NCBI RefSeq assembly: GCF_000430445.1
Contig: NZ_KE387086.1
Location: 16,708 to 51,070, forward strand
From: Saccharomonospora iraqiensis subsp. iraqiensis
GTDB taxonomy: Bacteria > Actinomycetota > Actinomycetes > Mycobacteriales > Pseudonocardiaceae
Length of the DNA stretch: 34,363 nt
Direction of reading: 5' to 3'
Under the pieces are notes generated by a model, which was not told the origin of the DNA, made no database searches, and saw nothing but the letters and a program-made list of their open reading frames with translations. The position numbers were made by a program, and so were the translations under genes. Numbering within the stretch: the stretch's first letter is position 1; each line of letters starts with the position of its first letter. Positions 7,374 through 17,943 of the stretch are shown piece by piece.

Positions 7374-7555
7374 TCGAGCCGGAGCGCGGCGACCGGGCAC
7401 ACGCGCACTGCGGCCTTCGCCGCGTCGGCGTCGTCGTCGACCATCTCCCGGTCCAGGATCAGTTCGCCGTCGTCGTCGAGATGCATGAGGTGCGGCGCCG
7501 CCTCCTCACACAGGCCGTGGCCCTCACAGCGCGGCCGGTCCAGCACGATCCGCAT
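7370..7555 (-). CDS. P450-type single-cluster ferredoxin, His variant
   Basis: A 61-aa ferredoxin with C10-x2-H13-x2-C16 and C53-P (CEGHGLCEEAAP and VRVCPVAALRL). Three cysteines plus a His at the fourth-ligand position is the CX2HX2CXnCP pattern known from actinobacterial ferredoxins that serve P450s. It predicts a 3Fe-4S cluster or an unusually ligated one. The ATG at 7555 has a GGAGGA site. It is translationally coupled to the reductase. Because vapBC lies between these genes and the P450, this small protein is the main evidence that the three belong together. Confidence 0.93.
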   Translation of the reverse strand: MRIVLDRPRCEGHGLCEEAAPHLMHLDDDGELILDREMVDDDADAAKAAVRVCPVAALRLE

Positions 7556-7698
7556 GATTCCTCCGTGGTCGGGATCGACACCCCGGGTGTGTGCCGCACG
7601 GCGGATCGCCGACGGGGTCGGGATCCCGCGGCGGCGGAGGTGTCGGTACCGGGCAGCCTAGGACGGGCGTACGGTTGTGGTCCAATGAATCCCTGGCA

Positions 7699-7723
7699 TC
7701 ATCGACATGCACGCTGTCGATGA
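7699..7723. promoter_or_regulatory. Candidate LysR operator, TCATCGACA-N7-TGTCGATGA
   Basis: A perfect 9-bp inverted repeat with a 7-bp spacer in the 212-bp region between the divergent ferredoxin and LysR genes. Inside it is a T-N11-A core, the classic LysR-type box. It lies 45 bp upstream of the regulator start, suiting autoregulation and control of the ferredoxin-reductase operon. Confidence 0.65.
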
Positions 7724-7767
7724 CGACGTCGTCAACGGCCCCGCACACCGACTCCCGGGAGACGTGC

Positions 7768-8715
7768 ATGAGCGAGCACGAGACGTCCGCGACCGACCCG
7801 GAGCTCGCGCGCCTGGCCTCGATCAATCTCAACCTGCTGGTGCCGCTGCTGGCGCTGCTGGAGGAGCGGTCGGTGACGCGGGCGGCGTCCCGGGTGGGGC
7901 TGTCCCAGCCCGCGATGAGCCACGCCCTGCGCCGGATGCGGCGGCTGCTCGGCGACGAACTGCTCGTACGGCGCGGCAACGACACCACGCTCACCCCGCG
8001 CGGCGCCGAGCTGGTCGTCCCGCTCCGGCAGGCCCTGCACCGCACCGCGCACCTCGTGGACCCGCCCTCCTTCGACCCGGCCGTCGACCACCGCGTGATC
8101 ACCGTGACCATGACGACCAGCAAGGCGCTGGTCCTCGGCAGCACCCTCGCGCGGCTGGTGGCCCGCCGCGCGCCGAACGCGACACTCCGGTTGCGGACCG
8201 CCACGGCGGTGTCCGAGGACACCTTCACCGACGAGGGCAGCGACGTGCTGCTGCTGTCCGACACCACCGCGTCACCGCACCCCCGGGAACACCTCTACGA
8301 CGACCGGTGGGTCGTCATCGCCGGCCCGGACGCCCCGGCGGAGGCGAGCGCCACCGACCTGCTGACGAGTCTGCCGCACGTGGTGTTCGACGCGGCGCAG
8401 CGCATCTTCCCGTACGACGTGCTGGACGAGCACCGCCTGGCGTACACGGTGCGCGACCGGGTGTCGGACTACCTGCTGATCCCGCACGTCGTCGCCGGGT
8501 CCGGAGGGGTGGCGCTGCACCGGCTGCGGGCGGCCTCCGCCCTGCGGGACTCCCTCGGGCTGCGCATCGAGGAGTTCCCGTTCCCCGTCCGCCCCATCGG
8601 CATCGACATGATCTGGAACCCGTGGTTGGTGGACGAGAGCTTCCGGAGCTGGCTGCGGGGAATCCTCGTCGAGACCGCCGGGTCCCTGGGTCTGCGGTCA
8701 CCGGAGACGGCGTAG
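7768..8715 (+). CDS. LysR-family regulator, NodD/NahR-like
   Basis: A 315-aa LysR-type regulator. The winged HTH is LNLLVPLLALLEERSVTRAA, then GLSQPAMSHALRRMR, LGDELLVRRG and LTPRGAELV (residues about 18-85). The effector domain is complete to residue 315. The LNLL...LLEERSVTRAA...SHALRRMR form is that of the NodD/NahR/LinR branch, often sensing aromatic compounds. ATG 7768 has GGGAG just upstream. Divergent from the ferredoxin-reductase operon with a perfect palindrome between them, so it is the likely activator of the redox genes and perhaps of the P450. Confidence 0.9.
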   Translation: MSEHETSATDPELARLASINLNLLVPLLALLEERSVTRAASRVGLSQPAMSHALRRMRRLLGDELLVRRGNDTTLTPRGAELVVPLRQALHRTAHLVDPPSFDPAVDHRVITVTMTTSKALVLGSTLARLVARRAPNATLRLRTATAVSEDTFTDEGSDVLLLSDTTASPHPREHLYDDRWVVIAGPDAPAEASATDLLTSLPHVVFDAAQRIFPYDVLDEHRLAYTVRDRVSDYLLIPHVVAGSGGVALHRLRAASALRDSLGLRIEEFPFPVRPIGIDMIWNPWLVDESFRSWLRGILVETAGSLGLRSPETA

Positions 8716-8793
8716 TCGGCCCGGCCGTGTCACAGACCGCCGGTCCGGCTCGTCTCCGGAGCGGGAGCAGTACCGGATCGGGAGGTGGACGTG

Positions 8794-9741
8794 ATGCGCG
8801 TGTTCGTGGCGGGCGGCAGCGGTGTCCTTGGGCGTCGGCTGGTGCCGCGGCTGGTGGCCCGGGGACACCAGGTGACGGCGACGACGACCAACGCCGACCG
8901 GCTGCCGATGTTGGAGCAACTGGGCGCCGAGGGTGTCGTGATGGACGGCCTGGACGCGGCCGCGGTCGAGGCGGCGGTGACCGCCGCCCGGCCGGACACG
9001 GTGGTGAACCAGATGACGGCCCTGTCCCCGGCACACGCCGGGAAACCCGACTTCCGCAGGCCCGACCGGTTCTTCGCGACGACCAACCGGCTGCGCAGCG
9101 AGGGCGTCGACAACCTGCTGGCCGCGGCCGCGACGGCCGGTGTCTCGCACGTCCTCGCGCAGAGCCACGGCAGTATGAACGGGATCCGCCGGGGCGGCTG
9201 GGTGAAAACCGAGGACGACCCGTTGGAGGTGCTGGAGGGCACCACGGCGGTCAACCACCTGGAAGACGTGGTGACCGCGGCGGGCGGCGGGGTGCTGCGC
9301 TACGGCAGCTTCTACGGGCCCGGCGCCACCGACGACCAGGTGCGGCTGGTGCGCAAACGCCTGTTCCCGCTCGTCGGGGACAGCACCGGACACTTCTCCT
9401 GGGTGCACCTCGACGACGCGGCCGAGGCCACCGTCCTCGCCGTCGAACAGCGGGCGACCGGCGTGTTCAACATCGTCGACGACGACCCCGCACCGGTCCG
9501 CGAATGGCTACCGCACCTCGCGCGATGCGCCGGGGCGAAACCCCCGCGGCGCATCCCCACGTGGCTGGCCCGGCTGGTGGCCGGGGAAATGCTGGTGGGC
9601 ATGATGACCGAGGGGCGGGCCTTCTCCAACGCCAAGGCGAAACGCGAACTCGGCTGGCAACCGGGCCACCCGTCGTGGCGACAGGGCTTCGCCGACGAAC
9701 TCAGCCGTTCAGGGAATACCCCCGCAGGCCCGGCGTGGTGA
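8794..9741 (+). CDS. NAD(P)-binding extended SDR / epimerase-like protein, atypical active site
   Basis: A protein of about 315 aa with an N-terminal Rossmann motif FVAGGSGVLGRRLVPRL and extended-SDR features (RYGSFYGPG, HLDDAAEATVLAVEQ). Where the catalytic YxxxK is expected, the sequence reads TTAVNHLEDVV, so both Tyr and Lys are missing. It may therefore bind NAD(P)H for a regulatory or non-classical role. GGAGGT at 8781-8786 favours ATG 8794 (or GTG 8791) over an earlier GTG at 8785. Its C-terminus has the RELGWQP motif common in sugar epimerases. Function not identified. Confidence 0.85.
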   Translation: MRVFVAGGSGVLGRRLVPRLVARGHQVTATTTNADRLPMLEQLGAEGVVMDGLDAAAVEAAVTAARPDTVVNQMTALSPAHAGKPDFRRPDRFFATTNRLRSEGVDNLLAAAATAGVSHVLAQSHGSMNGIRRGGWVKTEDDPLEVLEGTTAVNHLEDVVTAAGGGVLRYGSFYGPGATDDQVRLVRKRLFPLVGDSTGHFSWVHLDDAAEATVLAVEQRATGVFNIVDDDPAPVREWLPHLARCAGAKPPRRIPTWLARLVAGEMLVGMMTEGRAFSNAKAKRELGWQPGHPSWRQGFADELSRSGNTPAGPAW

Positions 9742-9794
9742 GAGGAGACGGGCACGGCGAATCACGGAAACAGGGATGTCGTCGCAGGTGTGCG

Positions 9795-10001
9795 CTAGTG
9801 GCCGAACCCGTCCGCCAGCAGCTGGTCAACCCGTTCGGACGTGTCGCGGCGATGTCCCATGGCCGCGCCGAACCACGCCGGTGGCCAAGGCGATTCCCGC
9901 GCCGGACGCAGGTGCCGCCGGACAGCTTCCAGTACATGCGGCACTTGCTCGTCAGGCAACTGCCGCACAAGACGCTCGAGCTTCTGCCTCTCCGAGGTCA
10001 T
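9795..10001 (-). CDS. Small antitoxin-like protein, no toxin partner seen
   Basis: A 68-aa protein: an N-terminal helix (TSERQKLERLVRQLPDEQV) and a C-terminal WPPAWFGA... LLADGFGH tail. This layout resembles small actinobacterial proteins often annotated as antitoxins or uncharacterised; I do not recognise a named family with certainty. Start ATG 10001 is chosen because TATGCT lies exactly 6 nt before it (leaderless pattern); a TTG at 10016 is possible. No toxin gene is adjacent: the minus-strand neighbour upstream is the serine hydrolase, ending 27 bp before this start. Confidence 0.6.
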   Translation of the reverse strand: MTSERQKLERLVRQLPDEQVPHVLEAVRRHLRPARESPWPPAWFGAAMGHRRDTSERVDQLLADGFGH

Positions 10002-10028
10002 TTCTCGAGCATACAAAGTCGACCCCGG

Positions 10029-10928
10029 TCACCAGCGGAGGTGGTCGTGCTGGAGGCGGGCGACGCGGGCCATGAGGGTCTCCGCCTCGGGCTGGCGCAC
10101 CGCCGGGATGTGGGACTCGGTGAGGGCGACGACGGCGAAGGCACGGCCGTCGGCGTGCTCGACCACCCCGGCCTCGTGGCGGAGGTTGAGCACCGTCCCG
10201 GTCTTGGACGCCCAACTCGCCGCATCCGACGTGAAGTCGGGCGCGAGCCGGTGCCGGATCAGGTTGGCCGCCATCAGCTCCCGCACCCGCCCGGCGACCT
10301 CGTCGGGGATCGCCGACGCCGTCCACAGTGCCTGGAGCAGGTCCGCGAACGCCCGCGCCGAGCCGGAGTTCGCCCGCGTCACGTCGAGCTGCGGAATGTG
10401 GTGACCGCGCCCGGCGGTGGCGGCGCCGATCGCGAGCGAGTGCGCCAGGTGCGCACGGTCCGGTTCGAACCGCTCCTCCGGGGTGCGCGCCAGGTCGTCG
10501 ACGAGGTGCCGGGCGGTGATCCCCCGCAGTCCCCAGTCGCGCAGCGCCCGGGTCACCTCGGCGGGCGGGGTGAGCCCGAACAGGGTGTCGGCGGCGAGGT
10601 TGTCGCTGATCGTCAACGCCAGGGAGAGCAGATCGTCGAGCGCGACCCACGCCGGGTGCCGGAACCGCGTCGTTCCCGTCCCTCCGGGCGTGGAGTCCCG
10701 CCCGGGCCGTACCTCCAACACGTCGTCCCCGGAGAGCTCCCCGCGCCGGATGCGGTCCAGGGTCACCGCCGCCAACGGCACCTTGATCAGCGAGGCGAGC
10801 GGGAACGCCAGGTCCGGTTCGATGCCGACCTCCCGACCCGTGTGCAGGTCGCGGACCAGGAACGACCCACGCAGTCCGCCCTCGTCGAGCTCGGTGGCCA
10901 GGTCGGCCACCAGCCGTGCCGTGTTCAC
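10029..10928 (-). CDS. Serine hydrolase of the class A beta-lactamase fold
   Basis: A 299-aa protein with the penicillin-binding catalytic set: S46-x-x-K49 (PLASLIKVPLAAVTL), S108-D-N110 (LTISDNLAADTL) and K242-T-G244 (SKTGTVLNLRHEAG). The omega-loop ExxLN element of true class A beta-lactamases is not evident (the region reads RTPEERFEPDR), and no signal peptide or lipobox is seen. Activity on beta-lactams is therefore doubtful; peptidase or esterase activity is possible. GTG at 10928 overlaps the stop of the broken LysR gene as GTGA, so it was built as the second gene of a regulator-hydrolase operon. Confidence 0.85.
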   Translation of the reverse strand: MNTARLVADLATELDEGGLRGSFLVRDLHTGREVGIEPDLAFPLASLIKVPLAAVTLDRIRRGELSGDDVLEVRPGRDSTPGGTGTTRFRHPAWVALDDLLSLALTISDNLAADTLFGLTPPAEVTRALRDWGLRGITARHLVDDLARTPEERFEPDRAHLAHSLAIGAATAGRGHHIPQLDVTRANSGSARAFADLLQALWTASAIPDEVAGRVRELMAANLIRHRLAPDFTSDAASWASKTGTVLNLRHEAGVVEHADGRAFAVVALTESHIPAVRQPEAETLMARVARLQHDHLRW

Positions 10929-11492
10929 GTCCGCTCGACCCCCACACACCGCGCGATCGGGTTCGACAGCGTGGCGCGGAGCCGCTCCGCCTCGTCGCCG
11001 ACGTCCGCGCTGATCTCGTATCCGCGGGCCGGATTCGGTCCAGGTGGCCTCGTCCGCGGGCACGGCGACGAGCGCGGCGCGGACGTCGGCGGCACGCAGC
11101 AGCTCGGAGCGCCGCCCGGGTGGCGCCGGGCGGAACTCGAGGAACAGTTCCTGCGCACGGGCCTCCCTGTCGAGCTCGGCGAGGTCCCGACTCCGGCAGA
11201 GGTCCGGAACCGCCACCGACACCGGGCGGAGCCGGGCCCGGTCGGCGTCCCGCTCCATCGCGTCGGCGAGGTGCACCAGCCGCTGCGCCCACGGCAGCAT
11301 GTCCCGCCCGAACGGCGTGAGGTGCGCACGCCGGGCGGAACGGTCGAAGAGCCGGTCACCGAGGTGCTCCTCCAGCGCGGCGATCCGCCTGCTGGCCACC
11401 GGCTGCGGAATCCCGAGGGCGGCGGCCCCGCGGGGGAAGCCACCGGACTCGCCCACCGCCACGAAGGCACGGCAGCCACTGACCAGGTCCAC
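10925..11492 (-). pseudogene. LysR-family regulator with internal deletion and frameshift
   Basis: The N-terminal HTH is intact in one frame (VDLVSGCRAFVAVGESGGF, then PQPVASRRIAALEEHLGDRLF and LTPFGRDML). It continues to about residue 154, ending VPADEATWTES. The C-terminal end appears in the next frame, starting ARGYEISADVGDEAERLRA and finishing GVERT-stop. Joined, they give about 190 aa against about 300 for the family, so roughly 100 residues of the effector domain are missing and the frame is shifted near 11030. The stop overlaps the hydrolase GTG (GTGA), showing that the C-terminal frame is authentic. The start is GTG 11492. A sequencing error could explain the shift but not the missing segment. 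Confidence 0.75.
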
Positions 11493-11605
11493 ACCACCAT
11501 TATGCGGATCCGGTATGGAACCGCCGCTTCGTGTCTTGGACGGCATCACCGCCTCCGGTCGAGACTGCGCAGGTATTCGACAGCACGATCCGGAGAGGAG
11601 CGACG

Positions 11606-12497
11606 ATGCGATTCCTGACCAGGTCCGTTCCGGCCCTGCTGCTGGTGACACTGGTGGGCTGTGCGCCGCAGCAGGCCGCACACCCGACACCCGGCCCCCG
11701 GGAGTCACCGACGACGCCGGTCGGTGAGCGGGTGGACTCCCCCGCGCGGCCGGACTTCGCGGAGCTGGAGCGCCGCTACTCGGCCCGGCTCGGTGTGTAC
11801 GCCCTCGACACGGGCAGCGGTACGGAGATCACCCACCGCGCCGACGAGCGCTGGGCGTTCTGCTCCACGATCAAGCCCTTCACCGCCATGGCCGTGCTGC
11901 AACGCACCACCCTGGACGGGCTCGACGAGCCGATCACCTACAGCCGCGAGGACCTGATATCCCACTCCCCGGTGACCGAACAGCACGTGGACACCGGGAT
12001 GACGCTGCGCGCGGTGCTGGAGGCGGCCGTGCGGAACAGCGACAACACCGCCCAGAACCTCCTGCTGGACGAAGTGGGCGGACCCGCCGGGCTGCAACGG
12101 GCACTGCGCGAACTCGGCGACACCGTCTCGCACGCCGACCGGTACGAACCCGAGCTGAACGAGACCGCACCGGGCGACATCCGGGACACCAGCACCCCGC
12201 GGGCCCTCGCCACCAACCTGCGGAAGCTCGTGCTCGGCGACGTGCTCGCGCCCGGAAAGCGGACGATCCTGCGCGAGGCGATGCGGAACCCGCCGCTGAC
12301 CGCAGACCTGATCCAGGCGGGCGTGCCGGACGACTGGCAGGTCGAGGACAAGTCCGGCGCGGGCGGATACGCCACCCGCAACGACATCGCGGTGCTGTAC
12401 CCGCCGGAGCGGGCGCCGATCGTGCTCGTGGTGCTGTCCGACCGCGCCCGGCCGGACGCCGAGTACGACGACACCCTGCTCGCCGAGGCCGCCCGCG

Positions 12498-12520
<23 letters not shown>
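11606..12520 (+). CDS. Class A beta-lactamase, lipoprotein
   Basis: A 304-aa protein. An N-terminal signal with lipobox LVGC (Cys19) predicts a membrane-anchored extracytoplasmic enzyme. All class A motifs are present: S87-TIK90, S145-D-N147, omega loop R179-Y-E181-PELN (E181 is the equivalent of Glu166) and K249-SG251 (KSG rather than KTG). It should hydrolyse penicillin-type lactams. ATG 11606 has an AGAGGAG ribosome site. It is divergent from the broken LysR gene, the arrangement used by AmpR-like regulators to control a beta-lactamase, so its regulation may be altered. Its 3' end overlaps the convergent ATPase gene by 23 bp. Confidence 0.95.
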
Positions 12521-15263
<2,743 letters not shown>

Positions 15264-15433
15264 CTCGGCACCCCCTTCGACCCGCACCGGCACTGTCGGG
15301 CCCGGTTACCCGATCGGCGCCGGCACATCGCCGTGCTCGGCGGGCGCGCCGGGAAAACTGGCCCGGTCGGGCTACACCGTCTCCCCCGGCGGGGACGGCG
15401 ACGAACGACCTTCCCCACCCCGGCGGTGGCCGC

Positions 15434-15662
15434 TCACCGTGCCGCGCGCACCGCGGATCCGGCCCCGGATCCGTCGGCGGGGTCGGAGCCCACTGGGCGG
15501 CGCTCCGCGCGCTCCAGTGCGGAGGGCACGAACAACGGCCCCAACGCCACCGCCACGGCCATCCAGAACCGGGTCGTGTCCGCGGCGGATCATCCAGAGG
15601 CCGGTCACCAGTCCGGTGCCCACCCAGACGACGATCACGGTGACGAGCAGTGCGGTGTTCAT
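15434..15662 (-). pseudogene. Small two-helix membrane protein, frameshifted
   Basis: From ATG 15662 one frame reads MNTALLVTVIVVWVGTGLV, a transmembrane helix, then GLWMIRRGHD. The second helix and tail (FWMAVAVALGPLFVPSALE, then RAERRPVG to a stop at 15436) lie in the next frame. A single-nucleotide insertion near 15575 would explain this. The MIRRGH-FW-LGPL-P pattern is what I know from small actinobacterial membrane proteins found near stress and transport genes, though I cannot name a family. It could be a real mutation or a sequence error. Confidence 0.55.
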
Positions 15663-15780
15663 TCCCGGCCAGACTACGCCGACCGTGCACACGGTGGCCG
15701 TCCGTCGAGCGCCGCGAGGCCGCCGTCACCGTCCTCCGATCGGGTACCGTGCTCTCGGCCCGGTGGGGAGGGAGGAGCCC

Positions 15781-16542
15781 ATGTACGCACGCTATGTCGC
15801 CCTCGGCGACAGCCAGACCGAGGGGATCGGCGACGGCGACGACCGGCACGGGCACCGCGGCTGGGCCGACCGCCTCGCCGAGCGGCTCGCCCCGCACAGC
15901 CCCGGCCTGGAGTACGCCAATCTCGCCGTGCGCGGCAAACGCATCGGCCAGATCCACGCCGGACAGCTCGCACCGGCCCTGGCGATGGAACCCGACCTGG
16001 CCACCGTCGTCGCCGGACTGAACGACCTCATCCGACCCCGGTGCGACGTCGACACCGTCGCCGACCACCTCGACCGGATGATCGGCGCGCTCACCGCCAC
16101 GGGAGCCCGGGTCGCCACCCTGACCTACCCCGATGTGGGCGCGATCGCCCCGCTCGCCCGCCGCCTGGCGCCCCGGATCACCGCGTTCAACGCGCGGGTG
16201 CGCGACATCGCCGCCCGGCACGGCGCCACGGTGGTGGAGACCGACCGGCACGCGGTGTGCACCGACCGGCGCATCTGGAGCGCCGACCGGCTGCACCTCA
16301 ACCCACTCGGCCACGCCCGCCTCGGCCACGGATTCGCCCACGCCCTCGGCGTCCCCGACGTCGACGACTCGTGGACCCACCCGCTGCCCGAACACCCGGC
16401 ACCCGGACCGGTCCGAACCGTCGCGGACGAAGCCCGGTGGGCCGCCGCTTTCCTCGCGCCGTGGCTGTGGCGCAGGATCACCGGGCGCTCCTCCGGCGAC
16501 GGGCACACCGCGAAACGCCCCCACCCGGAACCGGTGTCCTGA
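15781..16542 (+). CDS. SGNH/GDSL-family hydrolase
   Basis: A 253-aa protein. Block I GDSQTEG gives the nucleophile S11, block II has G52 (AVRGKRIGQ), block III is GLND (N81), and block V is D169-x-x-H172 (ADRLHLNPLGH). All four SGNH catalytic residues are present, so it should be an active esterase or lipase on acyl or acetyl esters. There is no signal peptide, so it is likely cytoplasmic. ATG 15781 has a GGGAGGAG site. An extra C-terminal region (about 200-253) with a WRRITG segment is beyond the core fold. Substrate unknown. Confidence 0.92.
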   Translation: MYARYVALGDSQTEGIGDGDDRHGHRGWADRLAERLAPHSPGLEYANLAVRGKRIGQIHAGQLAPALAMEPDLATVVAGLNDLIRPRCDVDTVADHLDRMIGALTATGARVATLTYPDVGAIAPLARRLAPRITAFNARVRDIAARHGATVVETDRHAVCTDRRIWSADRLHLNPLGHARLGHGFAHALGVPDVDDSWTHPLPEHPAPGPVRTVADEARWAAAFLAPWLWRRITGRSSGDGHTAKRPHPEPVS

Positions 16543-16619
16543 GTGGTGGGTGTGCGGGGGCCCACACGGCCCGACACCGTGCCCAGAGGTTGTTCCGGGC
16601 AGGTCTACACTCGCCGGGC

Positions 16620-17213
16620 ATGCGACACCTCAACGCCTCAGCGGCCGCGGTCGCGGCGGTCGCCACGCTGACCCTGGCAGCCTGCGGCGCCGACACCGGC
16701 AGCGGGGCGGAGGGGGAAACCGCACCGAGCACGACCGGCACGAGCGCCGACAACGGTCCCGGCGCGAGCCCCGACACCGCCGCGAGCCGGGCCGCGGACC
16801 CGACACCCGCCGACGAGATCCCCGACGCGGAGGTCGTCGAGGGCTCGTTCGCGGTGCTGCCGTCCGCGCCGGAGACCGCACCGCAGTCCGTGCGGGGCAC
16901 CGTGTGGCTGGCCCGGCACGACGACGGCACCACGGTCACCGTCGACGTCACCGGCCTGGAACCGGACACGAAGTACACCTCGCACCTGCACGCCGAATCC
17001 TGCGAACCGGACGACGGCGGCCCGCACTTCCGGTTCGACCCCGACGGGCCGGCCCAGCCGCCGAACGAGGTGCACCTGATGTTCACCACCGACTCCGAGG
17101 GCAGCGCCTCCACCACCGTCACCAACCCCAACCCGGACAGCGACGGCGCCAACGCGATCCTGCTGCACCTCGACGACGACGCCGGCACCAAGTTCGCCTG
17201 CGCGGACCTGTAA
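16620..17213 (+). CDS. SodC-like superoxide dismutase family lipoprotein
   Basis: A 197-aa protein with signal and lipobox LAAC (Cys22), a disordered Thr/Ser/Pro/Asp-rich linker of about 60 residues, then a Cu/Zn-SOD-like Greek-key domain. Copper-site histidines are recognisable in SHLHAESC, GGPHFRFD, and NEVHLMF, with a late ILLHLDDD and the paired cysteines ESC and FACADL for the usual disulfide. The zinc-ligand Asp is not obvious, so SOD activity is uncertain; many actinobacterial members of this type are of unknown activity. ATG 16620 lacks a Shine-Dalgarno sequence; TACACT (16606-16611) 8 nt before it suggests near-leaderless transcription. Confidence 0.85.
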   Translation: MRHLNASAAAVAAVATLTLAACGADTGSGAEGETAPSTTGTSADNGPGASPDTAASRAADPTPADEIPDAEVVEGSFAVLPSAPETAPQSVRGTVWLARHDDGTTVTVDVTGLEPDTKYTSHLHAESCEPDDGGPHFRFDPDGPAQPPNEVHLMFTTDSEGSASTTVTNPNPDSDGANAILLHLDDDAGTKFACADL

Positions 17214-17223
17214 GACATCACCC

Positions 17224-17260
17224 CGGGCGGGGCAGGTCGGTCGAAGACCCGCCCCGCCCG
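17224..17260. terminator. Long GC-rich hairpin between convergent genes
   Basis: The arms at 17224-17238 and 17246-17260 pair over 15 positions with one mismatch around a GGTCGAA loop. It lies 10 bp after the SodC-like stop and 12 bp before the end of the minus-strand Imm21-like gene, so it can serve both. It also marks the left edge of the immunity island. Confidence 0.8.
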
Positions 17261-17272
17261 CCGGTCCCTGCG

Positions 17273-17767
17273 TCATTCGAGCCGGAACTGCAGGAGACGC
17301 AGCTCAGCGACCTCAGGAATCTCCACGTCGGCCCACCACACCTGATGACGTCCGGTCGGCAGTTCGACACGGAGCCAATCTCCCGCACCCAGTCTGTCGA
17401 AGCCGAGCGCGGAGTCGAAGAGCACGAGAGGCTCGTGCACCACGAACTCCGTCTCCCACTCCCACCGGGCCCCCGCGGCCGCCTCGGGCACCGCTGCCAG
17501 TACGTCCTCATCGTCCTCGGCATCCTGGGACAGCGCCCGCACGAACATTCGCATCTCAGGGAGAAACACCGTGTCCACAGGCTCATCCGCGAGGATCAGA
17601 GCCGTTCGCCCACCGACGTCGATGGCTCCGACCAACTCCCCGACCGCACACGCCCGCGCGTAATCATCCGTTCCCCCGTCCGCACCGAACACCCCGGACC
17701 AATGCTCCAGCACGGACTCCGGGACACCAATGAGCGGACCGCCTTCCGTCTCAACCCAATCGATCAC
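17273..17767 (-). CDS. Imm21-like immunity protein (first copy)
   Basis: A 164-aa acidic protein starting IDWVETEGGPLIGVPESVL. The W(V/I)E-GGPLI-(V)PES opening, the ACAVGELVGAIDVGG and LADEPVDTVFLPEMRMF stretches match what I know of Imm21 family immunity proteins of polymorphic toxin systems. It is a clear paralogue of the gene at 18430-18993 (same spacing of GGPLI, PESVL, LADxP, FLPExRMFVRA). Starts at GTG 17767 without an obvious ribosome site. It lies 176 bp downstream of the SMI1/KNR4 gene, same strand. The cognate toxin is not in the window. Confidence 0.75.
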   Translation of the reverse strand: MIDWVETEGGPLIGVPESVLEHWSGVFGADGGTDDYARACAVGELVGAIDVGGRTALILADEPVDTVFLPEMRMFVRALSQDAEDDEDVLAAVPEAAAGARWEWETEFVVHEPLVLFDSALGFDRLGAGDWLRVELPTGRHQVWWADVEIPEVAELRLLQFRLE

Positions 17768-17943
17768 AGCGATACCCGATTACCACGACATTCTGCCACA
17801 CCCGCGCAATACGACCTCGTTAGCGTTCCCTTCAATTACGCCGCGCACCGGCTACCCACCCCCACTCGCGCAGAGGCCACCAACGGCACATCGACCGGCG
17901 ACGATCAACCTCACAATTATGACTCCCATGATCTACAGGTATG

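Noticed and set aside
11496-11520. LysR binding palindrome between the broken LysR gene and the beta-lactamase
   Set aside because: Only an 8-bp CGGATCCG core is symmetric; the flanks do not extend it and no T-N11-A dyad is convincing.
7707-11618. A 1303-codon open frame on the plus strand
   Set aside because: It runs through the LysR, SDR and hydrolase genes in the wrong frame, is full of Arg/Pro/Gly runs and has no recognisable domain; long shadow frames are normal at this GC content.
10029-11708. One 559-residue LysR-hydrolase fusion protein
   Set aside because: The LysR C-terminus is in another frame and ends in a GTGA overlap with the hydrolase start, so these are two genes; the join between them in the first frame is Arg-rich noise.
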